64,000 nt of DNA. It comes from Candidatus Poribacteria bacterium. GTDB taxonomy: Bacteria > Poribacteria > WGA-4E > WGA-3G. Positions within the stretch are counted from its first letter, which is position 1, and each line of letters starts with the position of its first letter. Location of the stretch: NCBI GenBank assembly GCA_026706025.1, contig JAPOZO010000089.1, positions 1 to 64,000 on the forward strand, read 5' to 3'. Position numbers and translations under genes: made by a program. Below the pieces are notes generated by a model, which was not told the DNA's origin, made no database searches, and worked only from the letters and a program-made list of their open reading frames with translations. Positions 55,715 to 63,303 of this stretch are shown here, piece after piece.

Positions 55715-57745
55715 TCAATTCCTCACTTTCGATGGCGGTGCTTCTTTTAACCACGCCAGATTAAACCGATAATGCTGACGGCTGCTAATCAGATGAATGA
55801 TCCCATTCTGCCCTTGGCAAACGGCGAGGTAGCCCCCCGGTTCAGCACTGTTCAATCCCATCTTAAAGAGTCGTCCATCCATCGTCTCAATATCTTGGTC
55901 TTCGCCATCATCTGTAATCAGGCGAGTATACTCCCACGTTTCGCCATCGTCATAAGATAAAGCACCAAAAAGACCTGTAACGAGCCTTTCATTCCCCGAA
56001 GCATCAACGATCGGCATCGGGGTCGGTTCCGTCCGGTCACCTGTGAAGGAGGCGAGGAAAATCGGTCCCTCTTGGAGCCGTAGCAGTACGCATCGCTGCC
56101 CACCCGAAACAGGCGGAAATGGACTTGCACTGTAATGCCACGTCTTGCCACCATCTGAAGAAACGCTTTTCGGCATCTGTTCGTTAATCGTATCACCGCG
56201 TCCATACGCCATGAGTCTGCCATCGGTGAGTTCAACAACAGCGGCGTGAATACCAGCGATCCACCCGCCCTGCTTACCATCGGCAAATTCGGGGATCGGT
56301 TGTCCAGCCCCTGGATCGTACCACGTCTCTCCATCATCGTCGCTGAGCCATATTGCGGTGCCGCCGTCGCCACCGCTTACTGCGTCGCAAGCGAGGAGTA
56401 TAGAACCGTCCTGCCTTCGGAAAACGGAGGCGATCGGCATGTGCCGGAGCCGATGCTCTGGCGAAATGAAGCGCGATTTCGACCACGTCGCGCCGTTATC
56501 GTCAGAATAGCGCATCACTAACGCCAAAGGTCCCCACGTCGCTGCAGCCGAAAGCCCATTGAAATGATAAATCCGTCCATTTTCATTCCGCCAGAGAGAA
56601 GTCGCGTGATTGTTCCGATCCGGCGGTCCCCAGAAAGGTTCGGCGGGTTCCCACTCTGATTCACCAAAACGCAACCGACTCGCGGCAACTGTCAACTCGC
56701 GCCCACGTTCCGTAACACATGAATACCACGCCGCGAACATATCCCCGTTCGGGCATTCTGCTATCGCTGGAACGTGGTTATGTGCCGAAAAAAGTGGCCC
56801 GTTTGAACCTTCTGGAATTTTAACGAATGTCAACGGTTCAGCAAAATAGGGTGTCTCCGGCGCGGGTCCGCTTTCGGGTTCCTGTTTGACATCTCGTCCC
56901 CATAACGCTACCTTCGGTGTAGGTGCAGGCGATGTCTGCGGCATCTCACCACAAACGACCCGAAACCCGATGTACCAGTGTCTATCTTCAGGCACCGCTC
57001 CCATCCGATTCGCAGAACGTAAGTAACAAAGCAACGTCGAATGGCTACCACCGCGCGTAACACGATACAAACCATCTTCTCTACCGACAGGATTCACTTG
57101 TGAATGCGGTTCGTAGGGACCGTACCAATCCTGACACCATTCCTCCACGTTCCCGTGCATATCGTGTACACCCCAAGCGTTAGGTGGTGTTTGCCCGACA
57201 TGTAAAGGGACTATATCCTCGGCACCGCGCCCGCGTCCGGCATCCGGGTACCAACTTTCGCCAACGTTTTTATGGAAATCAGGGGGCAAGGTATCACCGG
57301 TATGAAAATGCGTCGTCGTTCCTGCCCTGCAGACGTATTCCCACTCTGCCTCAGTCGGTAGCCGATACGGAAGCCCTTCTTTTTCGGAGAGCCATTCACA
57401 GAAGCGCATCGCATCGTGCCAATCGACAAATACCACCGCTTCATCATCCTCTCGTGAAAAACCAACGTCCTGAAGATTTTGCAGGTCACGATGTGTAGGA
57501 TCAAACGCTGCATACTGGGCATTGGTCACCTGAAAAACACCGATGTAAAACGGTGTGCTGAGCGTTACCTCATGCACCGGATGTTCATCCCAATCGCCAT
57601 CGCGGAGATGTGGCTTGTCTGCCGTCAATTCATCTGATAGCGACGCGTTCTCTGAACCCATCATAAAGCTGCCCGGTTCAATTCTCACAAATTGCATACC
57701 GAGTGAATTTGTATGTGTCTGTCCTTTAATCGCCAATTCCTGCAT
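55715..57745 (-). CDS. SUMF1-fold domain fused to sialidase/BNR-repeat domain
   Basis: A 676-aa product, ATG after AGGAAAGGAAAACT, without a signal peptide. Residues 10-270 are a SUMF1/FGE-sulfatase domain (VRIEPGSFMMGSE, VTNAQYAAFDPTHRD, FVDWHDAMRFCEWLSEKEGLPYRLPTEAEWEYVCRAG, GVHDMHGNVEEWCQDW, VTRGGSHSTLLCYLRSANR, GFRVVC). It keeps one Cys near the active-site segment but not the canonical pair. Residues 300-670 are a sialidase-type six-bladed propeller with four Asp boxes (SDDNGATWSK, SDDDGETWYD, SSDGGKTWHY, SYDDGETWEY). BNR domains bind or cleave sialic-acid-like sugars; the catalytic Arg triad cannot be judged by eye. The fusion suggests glycan recognition joined to a SUMF1-fold binding module. 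It precedes and is coupled to the PhyH-like gene. Confidence 0.88.
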   Translation of the reverse strand: MQELAIKGQTHTNSLGMQFVRIEPGSFMMGSENASLSDELTADKPHLRDGDWDEHPVHEVTLSTPFYIGVFQVTNAQYAAFDPTHRDLQNLQDVGFSREDDEAVVFVDWHDAMRFCEWLSEKEGLPYRLPTEAEWEYVCRAGTTTHFHTGDTLPPDFHKNVGESWYPDAGRGRGAEDIVPLHVGQTPPNAWGVHDMHGNVEEWCQDWYGPYEPHSQVNPVGREDGLYRVTRGGSHSTLLCYLRSANRMGAVPEDRHWYIGFRVVCGEMPQTSPAPTPKVALWGRDVKQEPESGPAPETPYFAEPLTFVKIPEGSNGPLFSAHNHVPAIAECPNGDMFAAWYSCVTERGRELTVAASRLRFGESEWEPAEPFWGPPDRNNHATSLWRNENGRIYHFNGLSAAATWGPLALVMRYSDDNGATWSKSRFISPEHRLRHMPIASVFRRQDGSILLACDAVSGGDGGTAIWLSDDDGETWYDPGAGQPIPEFADGKQGGWIAGIHAAVVELTDGRLMAYGRGDTINEQMPKSVSSDGGKTWHYSASPFPPVSGGQRCVLLRLQEGPIFLASFTGDRTEPTPMPIVDASGNERLVTGLFGALSYDDGETWEYTRLITDDGEDQDIETMDGRLFKMGLNSAEPGGYLAVCQGQNGIIHLISSRQHYRFNLAWLKEAPPSKVRN

Positions 57746-57862
57746 AGTTTTCCTTTCCTATCCAGACAATACCTTAGGCTGTACCCTCACCTTCACGTCT
57801 GCCACCATCATTATACCAACTCGTAGCGAATTTGTCACGAAAAATGTCGAAAAATATTCCCT

Positions 57863-57891
57863 TTGACTTTTTTCATTACTTTTGCTATAGT
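57863..57891 (+). promoter_or_regulatory. Strong sigma-70 promoter for the LamG-cyclophilin gene group
   Basis: TTGACT (57863-57868) and TATAGT (57886-57891) have a 17-nt spacer ending in the extended -10 TTTGC. Transcription starts about 175 nt before the TTG start at 58072. The rest of the 57746-58071 gap is AT-rich leader with no structure I can define. Confidence 0.65.
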
Positions 57892-58071
57892 ATTATAAAG
57901 TGTGTTAAAGGTTTCGTAACCCTTTTGTTAAAAAACAAACAAGTTTAGTATGCGGCAGTTGTTCGTTGCTATCAACTTTCAAGAGAATAAACCGTCTCAA
58001 ATCGCTGCAAGTACGTCATTTAGATAATACTTAATACATCAATTAAACACCTAATTTTAGGAGGCACAATT

Positions 58072-58824
58072 TTGAAACAGTCTGTCATCTTCGGGCTACT
58101 TTTCCTCACTTTAATAAGCATCGCAACGATCTGTCAGGCACAAGATCTTGTATTACATCTCTCCTTTGATGAATTAGATGGAAAAGTTGCAAAAGACCTG
58201 TCCGAATTTGGTAACGATGCCACCTTTAATAAAGGTAATCCAAAATTGATCGAGGGTGTTTTCGGGCAAGCGATGGCGTTCGACGGAAAAACCGCTGGCG
58301 AAATTGATGACAATCCGAGCCTCGATATTGTTGATGGCATTACTATCGAGTTCTGGGCAATTGTTGAAGGCGGAGAAGCAATCCAGAGCGGTGTTGAGAA
58401 AGGCTCCGCTTGGGTCTCCGGTCTGTATAACCTCGCAGCACTCTACAACGGTGGGACGATTCTTCAATTCTTCGACCTTCCAGAACCGTGTAATGACGAC
58501 AATAAAGGTCCGAGCATTCAGGACGGTAAATGGCATTTTCTTGCGGGAACGTGGGATGGTGATGACATCCTACTCTATATCGATGGCGAACTGGAAGCAG
58601 AAATGCCTTGTAAAGGTGAATTAAAACCGAACGACGAGTCGCTCTACATCGGTGCACGCGGCGGAAGCCAACGGTTCCTTACCGGTGCCCTCGACGAAAT
58701 CAAAGTGTATAACTACGCCTTAACTAAGGAGGCGTTGCTCAAAGATATGGCGGAACCTGTCACGCTGCACGTTGACGCAGAGGACAAGTTGGCAACCGTC
58801 TGGGCACGCCTCAAAACCGACTAA
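58072..58824 (+). CDS. Secreted LamG/concanavalin-like domain protein
   Basis: A 250-aa product with a TTG start 8 nt after AGGAGG; no ATG in frame gives the signal peptide that follows (KQSVIFGLLFLTLISIATICQA). The mature part is one LamG-like jelly-roll domain of about 200 aa: LVLHLSFDELDGKVAKDLSEFGNDATF, AMAFDGKTAGEIDDN, ITIEFWAI, WHFLAGTWDGDDILLYIDGELEAEM, LYIGARGG, GALDEIKVYNYALTKEAL. This is the standard order of LamG_3/laminin-G-like domains that bind carbohydrate or protein. No catalytic motif is present. A ~25-residue tail follows. It is first in a probable operon with two cyclophilin lipoproteins (gap 22 nt). Confidence 0.88.
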   Translation: MKQSVIFGLLFLTLISIATICQAQDLVLHLSFDELDGKVAKDLSEFGNDATFNKGNPKLIEGVFGQAMAFDGKTAGEIDDNPSLDIVDGITIEFWAIVEGGEAIQSGVEKGSAWVSGLYNLAALYNGGTILQFFDLPEPCNDDNKGPSIQDGKWHFLAGTWDGDDILLYIDGELEAEMPCKGELKPNDESLYIGARGGSQRFLTGALDEIKVYNYALTKEALLKDMAEPVTLHVDAEDKLATVWARLKTD

Positions 58825-58846
58825 CCCATATAACAAAGGAAAGTTG

Positions 58847-59446
58847 ATGCGAACAACTCGTTATCTTTTTGCACAACTGGCAAGTCAAAACTTGCTATAC
58901 AAAAGTCCAACGTTTCTTCTTTTACTATTAACCCTCATTATTGGCTGCGCGCTGCCCTTCGGTCAAAACCTAACACCTGAAGAGCAGGTCGCCGTCGTTA
59001 CAACCGATAAAGGCACAGTCGTAATTGAGTTCTATCCCGATGCCGCCCCCGTGGCAGTGGATAATTTCATCAAATTGATCAACCAGAAATTTTACGACGG
59101 CTTAACATTTCATCGCAGAGTTGACGAATTCGTCGTTCAGGGCGGGTGTCCTAACGGCGATGGAACAGGTGGCCCCGGTTGGAATATTACTGACGAATAC
59201 ATGCATCCGAACCAACGTCCACACCTTAGAGGTACAGTGGCCATGGCTCGGACGTCCGCGCCAAACTCATCCGGGAGCCAATTCTACATTTGCTTCAAAC
59301 CCCAACCCTCTCTCGACGGCAATTACACCACTTTCGGCGGTGTAATTCAAGGCATGGATGTCGTTGATCGTTTAGCGATAGGCGATGTCATGACAAAAAT
59401 CCGATTGGAGGCGAAGTCAAAATATGTTCAGGCAACAGCAGAATAA
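58847..59446 (+). CDS. Cyclophilin-type peptidyl-prolyl isomerase lipoprotein
   Basis: A 199-aa product, ATG at 58847 after AAAGGAAAGTTG. The lipoprotein signal ends in LTLIIGC (Cys near residue 34). Residues 45-195 form a cyclophilin domain of the compact bacterial type: GTVVIEFYPDAAPVAVDNF, FHRRVDEFVVQGG, GGPGWNITDE, GTVAMARTSAPNSSGSQFYIC, LDGNYTTFGGVIQGMDVVDRL. The active-site Arg (FHRR), Phe (QFYI) and Gln (VQGG) positions are preserved, so it should be active in protein folding outside the cytoplasm. Eukaryotic-type Trp is replaced, as is usual in bacteria. Its last 23 nt overlap the next gene, a divergent cyclophilin copy. Confidence 0.92.
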   Translation: MRTTRYLFAQLASQNLLYKSPTFLLLLLTLIIGCALPFGQNLTPEEQVAVVTTDKGTVVIEFYPDAAPVAVDNFIKLINQKFYDGLTFHRRVDEFVVQGGCPNGDGTGGPGWNITDEYMHPNQRPHLRGTVAMARTSAPNSSGSQFYICFKPQPSLDGNYTTFGGVIQGMDVVDRLAIGDVMTKIRLEAKSKYVQATAE

Positions 59447-60026
59447 GCAACACCGGCAGTTCGCATCCGCAGCACTTTTAGTCTTGGCAACGCTGTTTGC
59501 CACCTTCGTGCTGAGTTGCGCACAAGAGGAGAAGAAAGCACCTGCACCGCGCGCCCGTCGCGCCGGTACAGGTTCAACGATAACCTCGGCAAAACCACAG
59601 ATTAACCCCGCAACAGCCATAGCTGTTATTGAAACGGCAAAAGGCAATATTGAGTTTGAATTTCTGGCAACCGAAGCCCCCGAAACTTCTAAGAATTTCA
59701 TCAAAAACGCGCAGGTGATGTATTACAAAGGTGAAAAGTTTAATCGCGCAGAAGAACTTCTCATCCAAGCAGGTTCAAAACTTGCCGCTGGTGAAACAAT
59801 TCCCATTGAGAACGGTGCGAAAGAGATGTCACGTGGCGTTGTCGCTATGGCAAAAGAAGAGGGGACGAGCGTTTCATACGCATCTGAATTCTTTATCTGC
59901 CGAGATAGCACGATTCTGGATAGTGAATACACTATCTTCGGAAACGTTGTCAGTGGGATGGATGTCGTTGACAGTATCGTTGCAGACGACGTAATTACGA
60001 ACATCACCATCCGAAACAAGGAATAG
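59424..60026 (+). CDS. Degenerate cyclophilin-like lipoprotein
   Basis: A 200-aa product overlapping the previous cyclophilin gene by 23 nt. The lipobox VLSC lies near residue 31. A basic/Pro-Ala linker (KKAPAPRARRAGTGS) leads to a cyclophilin domain that lacks most active-site residues. FHRRV...VQGG is replaced by FNRAEELLIQAG, and the middle loop with GGPGW is deleted. The C-terminal strand 'YTIFGNVVSGMDVVDSIV' and 'GVVAMAKEE...ASEFFIC' are kept. The fold is probably intact but isomerase activity is doubtful; it may be a partner or regulator of the upstream enzyme. It arose by tandem duplication. Confidence 0.85.
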   Translation: MFRQQQNKQHRQFASAALLVLATLFATFVLSCAQEEKKAPAPRARRAGTGSTITSAKPQINPATAIAVIETAKGNIEFEFLATEAPETSKNFIKNAQVMYYKGEKFNRAEELLIQAGSKLAAGETIPIENGAKEMSRGVVAMAKEEGTSVSYASEFFICRDSTILDSEYTIFGNVVSGMDVVDSIVADDVITNITIRNKE

Positions 60027-60089
60027 CAAAGTTCATGTAACGGTTGGCATTATGCCAATCGTTACATCCGACTCTATACGGAGGAATGT

Positions 60090-60461
60090 ATGGCATTAAC
60101 CGTTATCCGCACGGCTCGCCCAAACCCCGTTTGGCAGGAGAGTTACGTGCGCGTAAAAAAAGGACAACGTCTCGTTATTGACGGAGAGGGGGCTTGGTCA
60201 CCAGATTTGCAAAATCGTACCGGCTGGTGCGGTGCCGATGGTATCCCGAAGACCCCAGGCTCCAACGATTATCTACTCCCCGGTACGAATATCGGTGCCC
60301 TCATCGCCAAGATCGGAAATACCATTTTCGCTGTCGGTTCACGCTACGACAATCCGGCTCCCGACGATGGCGTTATCTTTCTCGCGATGAACGAAAGTCC
60401 ACACAACAATAATCAAGCAGGGAGTTTACTGGCACAAATCATTATCTTTGACGACGAATAA
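60090..60461 (+). CDS. PA-IL/LecA-like lectin-domain protein
   Basis: A 123-aa product, ATG after ATACGGAGGAATGT. The whole length matches the outline of the LecA (PA-IL) galactose-binding lectin fold: GQRLVIDGEGAWSPD, GWCGADGIP, GALIAKIGN, then DGVIFLAMNESPHNNNQAGSL. The last is comparable to the calcium/sugar loop YNDVPGTYGNNSGSF of LecA, with Glu in place of one Asp and two Asn kept. There is no signal peptide, as in LecA itself. It presumably binds a glycan or glycolipid. The family match is by motif memory, so confidence is moderate. It lies 63 nt after the cyclophilin pair. Confidence 0.7.
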   Translation: MALTVIRTARPNPVWQESYVRVKKGQRLVIDGEGAWSPDLQNRTGWCGADGIPKTPGSNDYLLPGTNIGALIAKIGNTIFAVGSRYDNPAPDDGVIFLAMNESPHNNNQAGSLLAQIIIFDDE

Positions 60462-60513
60462 CAGATCTTTTCAACAGACGCTGGATATACTCAGGTGAAT
60501 CAGGAGCAGTTAT

Positions 60514-60906
60514 ATGGAAGAAACTATAGATCAGGAAGAAGCACAAGAACTTCCACCTACGAATTTCATCACTTTTCTCGGTGACCTCGTAACAACAGGG
60601 CAACTTTACTTGGAAGGGATCCGCAATCCTGAAACAGACGAGGTGATCATCGATCTTGGACTCGTGAAACGGATTATTGATAGTATTGAGATGCTCGAAG
60701 AAAAGACGAAGGGAAACCTCACTGCCCCAGAAGCCAACTTCCTGTCAAATACGCTCTACGAACTCAGAATGGGGTACATTCGTGCTGTCAGTAGACAGGA
60801 AGCAGCTGCACAAGAGGAAACCACGGCTGAAGAACCCGAAGCGGAGTCATCAGATAAAACAACCGAAGCAGAGGTTCCCGCTGATAAAACTGAAGAAGCC
60901 TCCTAA
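60514..60906 (+). CDS. DUF1844 family protein
   Basis: A 130-aa product. Residues 15-85 show the DUF1844 signature (FLGDLVTTGQLYLEGIRNPETDEVIIDLGLVKRIIDSIEMLEEKTKGNLTAPEANFLSNTLYELRMGYI), a small helical domain of unknown role found in many phyla. Residues 95-130 are a low-complexity Ala/Glu-rich acidic tail. It has no signal peptide. The ribosome site is weak (AGGAGCAGTT). It follows the lectin-like gene by 52 nt and could be cotranscribed. Confidence 0.85.
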   Translation: MEETIDQEEAQELPPTNFITFLGDLVTTGQLYLEGIRNPETDEVIIDLGLVKRIIDSIEMLEEKTKGNLTAPEANFLSNTLYELRMGYIRAVSRQEAAAQEETTAEEPEAESSDKTTEAEVPADKTEEAS

Positions 60907-61029
60907 TTAAGTGGTACAGCAAGAACTGTTATCCAACAACCGCGCATTGCAAGTCGGAATTCGCCGATTTTTATGAATTATCCGCTACAAATTGAGTTAA
61001 CCCTGTTAAACCTTCTGGGAGAACCAATT

Positions 61030-62085
61030 ATGGAATTCTATCACGGTACGACGTTAAGCAGCGCGAGAGGCATTATTGAAAACGGGTTTCGTCCACGCGG
61101 GGGAGCCACCTGGTTCACAACAAATTGGAACTACGCGAAGAACCGGGCCGAACAAAAGGCACGTCGAAAACATGGTAGACCTGTCGTCCTGAAAACCGAT
61201 TTGGAGATTGAAGCACTCCGTACACACCTCGGTAACGGTAAAATTCATTTGCACGGCAACATTATAGCAGTTCGCGAACGGCTGTCTGTTCAACTCCTAC
61301 AGTCTAATTTTTTTGAATTGTTAGCGTATCCAGCTGCACTTGCACAATGGGTTAACCATCAATTAGGGCTTTATTCCCACAATGGTGTGAGTCAAAACCA
61401 CTGGGGCATCGTTAGATTGGCACACTGGATGGATAACAGGATGCGCTCTGGCACTGGAAAGCACATTGACCAACAGGAGTTTTTGGCAAAAGGCAAGCAA
61501 TGGCTACCAGCATTCTTTGACAAAATCCCGTTCAGCCCTGAAGGACTCCCTATTCAACATCTTCAGAGGGATACTATTGCAGTCCGTGTACTGTACACTG
61601 ACCTATCAGAAGAACCGATCCAGCCATCAAAAGTAGATACGCGCTACCTCAAGGCGATGGCGGACATTTCTAACGAAAATCCGAAACGCCGGATGCGCGG
61701 ACTCCAATTTCTTGAAAAAACTGGAACTGAAGAACTATTTGATTGGTGTGCGATGCATCTTGAAGACGAATCAATAGACGTGGTATGCAACGCTTTGCGG
61801 ATTATGTGCCGCTGTGATGAGGGCTATATTGCTCCCATTCTGCCGCATGCCGAATCGGAAAACAGACGTATTCGCGCGGGCGCACTCGCAGCACTCGCGA
61901 AACATGCCTCAGATGATGTCGAACGTTGGTTTGAACGCGGGCTGAAAGACCCCGCTGTATGTGTCCGCATGGAGGTCGCAAAACTTTTGACGACGCTTGA
62001 TAGAATTGAGCATCAAGACCTTTTCGACATTGCGCGACACGATCCTAACCCCGTCGTTAAACGGCTTGCTAAAAAGCGGCATTAA
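61030..62085 (+). CDS. ADP-ribosyltransferase-like N-domain fused to HEAT-like repeats
   Basis: A 351-aa product. The ATG at 61030 follows GGGAGAACCAATT and immediately starts the domain; an upstream ATG at 60973 lacks a ribosome site. Residues 1-90 (MEFYHGTTLSSARGIIENGF, ATWFTTNWNYAKNRAEQKA, RPVVLKTDL) resemble the NAD-binding core of ART-fold enzymes: the FYHGT histidine, a WFT strand and an alternating helix. The third catalytic residue is not clear. The middle (about 100-205) is unassigned. Residues 205-351 are helical HEAT/armadillo-type repeats (RRMRGLQFLEKTGTEELF, ALRIMCRCDEGYIAPILPHAESENRRIRAGALAALAKHA, VRMEVAKLLTTLDRIEH) that usually bind protein or nucleic acid. No partner antitoxin is adjacent. 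The function is inferred only from fold resemblance. Confidence 0.7.
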   Translation: MEFYHGTTLSSARGIIENGFRPRGGATWFTTNWNYAKNRAEQKARRKHGRPVVLKTDLEIEALRTHLGNGKIHLHGNIIAVRERLSVQLLQSNFFELLAYPAALAQWVNHQLGLYSHNGVSQNHWGIVRLAHWMDNRMRSGTGKHIDQQEFLAKGKQWLPAFFDKIPFSPEGLPIQHLQRDTIAVRVLYTDLSEEPIQPSKVDTRYLKAMADISNENPKRRMRGLQFLEKTGTEELFDWCAMHLEDESIDVVCNALRIMCRCDEGYIAPILPHAESENRRIRAGALAALAKHASDDVERWFERGLKDPAVCVRMEVAKLLTTLDRIEHQDLFDIARHDPNPVVKRLAKKRH

Positions 62086-62161
62086 ACTGGAAAAATCATA
62101 GTACTTCCCTTGTAAACGCGCTGTGTTAATTGTAAGCGCACCTCATGCATGAAAGAGGAGA

Positions 62162-63172
62162 ATGAATTATCAACGCCAGATTATAATCGCCCTTGCAATG
62201 CTCATGGGCTTGCTCGTGACAGGAACCACCGGTTACTTGATGCTCGAAAGGGATAGCGGATGGGATCCCCTTGACGCAGTCTATATGACGGTCATTACCT
62301 TGACAACCGCTGGGCATGACGATCTGGAAATGAGCGACAACGGACGTATCTTTACGATACTACTTCTCATTGGTGGCATCGGGGTATTCACCTATAGTGT
62401 CACTGTCGCCACCAGATTTCTGATCGAAGGACAACTCCAAAATTTTTTCCGACAACAAAAAATGGTACGAACTGTCGATAAATTATTAAACCACTATATC
62501 ATTTGCGGGCTCGGCGATACCGGTGTCCATGTCCTCGACGAGATGCTGAAGGCAGATGTTGATTTTGTCGGCATTGAACTCGAGGAAGAACGCTTAATCC
62601 ACCTCGCTGATACACGAAATTTTCCATACCTCCACGGCGATGCAACCGATGATGAAATACTCACGCGCGCCGGTATCACGCGCGCACGAGGGCTCGTCAC
62701 TTGCCTCAGCCGCGACCAAGATAACCTGTTTGTTGTAATCTCCGCGAGAAAATTAAATCCGCACTTACAAATAGCCTCCAAAGCGGTTGAAGATAATTCG
62801 CCCGGGAAACTGGTTACTGCCGGAGCAGATGAAGTCGTACTCCCAGATCACATTGGTGGTATTCGTCTGGCATCGAGTATACTCTACCCACACCTCGTAG
62901 AGTTTCTGGAAAATATCACGCAAAATCAGCAGGAAACCCATTTTGCCGAATCCATTATCCAGCAAAATGCCACATTAGACGGGATCTCTCTCAAAACCGC
63001 CAATATCCAAGAACATACCGGATTGGTCATCGTCGCCATTCGTGATAATGACGGGACATTCCTCTATAATCCGCCAGGAGATAAGAGAATCCAAGCCGGT
63101 GATGCCCTATTAGTCATATCGAATCAGAGACAGTTACAAATATTACACAAACTCACAGGAGATTCCAGTTAG
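62162..63172 (+). CDS. Two-TM potassium-channel-like protein with RCK (TrkA) domains
   Basis: A 336-aa product, start at ATG very close to AGAGGAG (unusually short spacing). TM1 is about residues 8-27 (IIALAMLMGLLVTGTTGYLM), pore helix and filter 43-53, and TM2 62-85 (FTILLLIGGIGVFTYSV). The RCK N-domain (about 110-230) has the NAD-binding motif YIICGLGDTGVHVLDEM. An RCK C-domain (about 255-336, GISLKTANIQEHTGLVIVAI) follows. This is MthK/Kch-type architecture, gated by ligand at the RCK ring in the inner membrane. The filter reads TLTTAGHDD where TVGYGD is normal, so ion selectivity is uncertain. Confidence 0.9.
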   Translation: MNYQRQIIIALAMLMGLLVTGTTGYLMLERDSGWDPLDAVYMTVITLTTAGHDDLEMSDNGRIFTILLLIGGIGVFTYSVTVATRFLIEGQLQNFFRQQKMVRTVDKLLNHYIICGLGDTGVHVLDEMLKADVDFVGIELEEERLIHLADTRNFPYLHGDATDDEILTRAGITRARGLVTCLSRDQDNLFVVISARKLNPHLQIASKAVEDNSPGKLVTAGADEVVLPDHIGGIRLASSILYPHLVEFLENITQNQQETHFAESIIQQNATLDGISLKTANIQEHTGLVIVAIRDNDGTFLYNPPGDKRIQAGDALLVISNQRQLQILHKLTGDSS

Positions 63173-63303
63173 GTGAGGCTGCCAGTTGTGAGTCTTCAGC
63201 CATCAGGAAAGAAGAAGCCGCAGTTCGCTGGTGTAGACGGCACGCCTACAATACGAACCAGTGGAACTGTTCAAATTAACGCAAATCGGAAGGAAACATC
63301 TGT

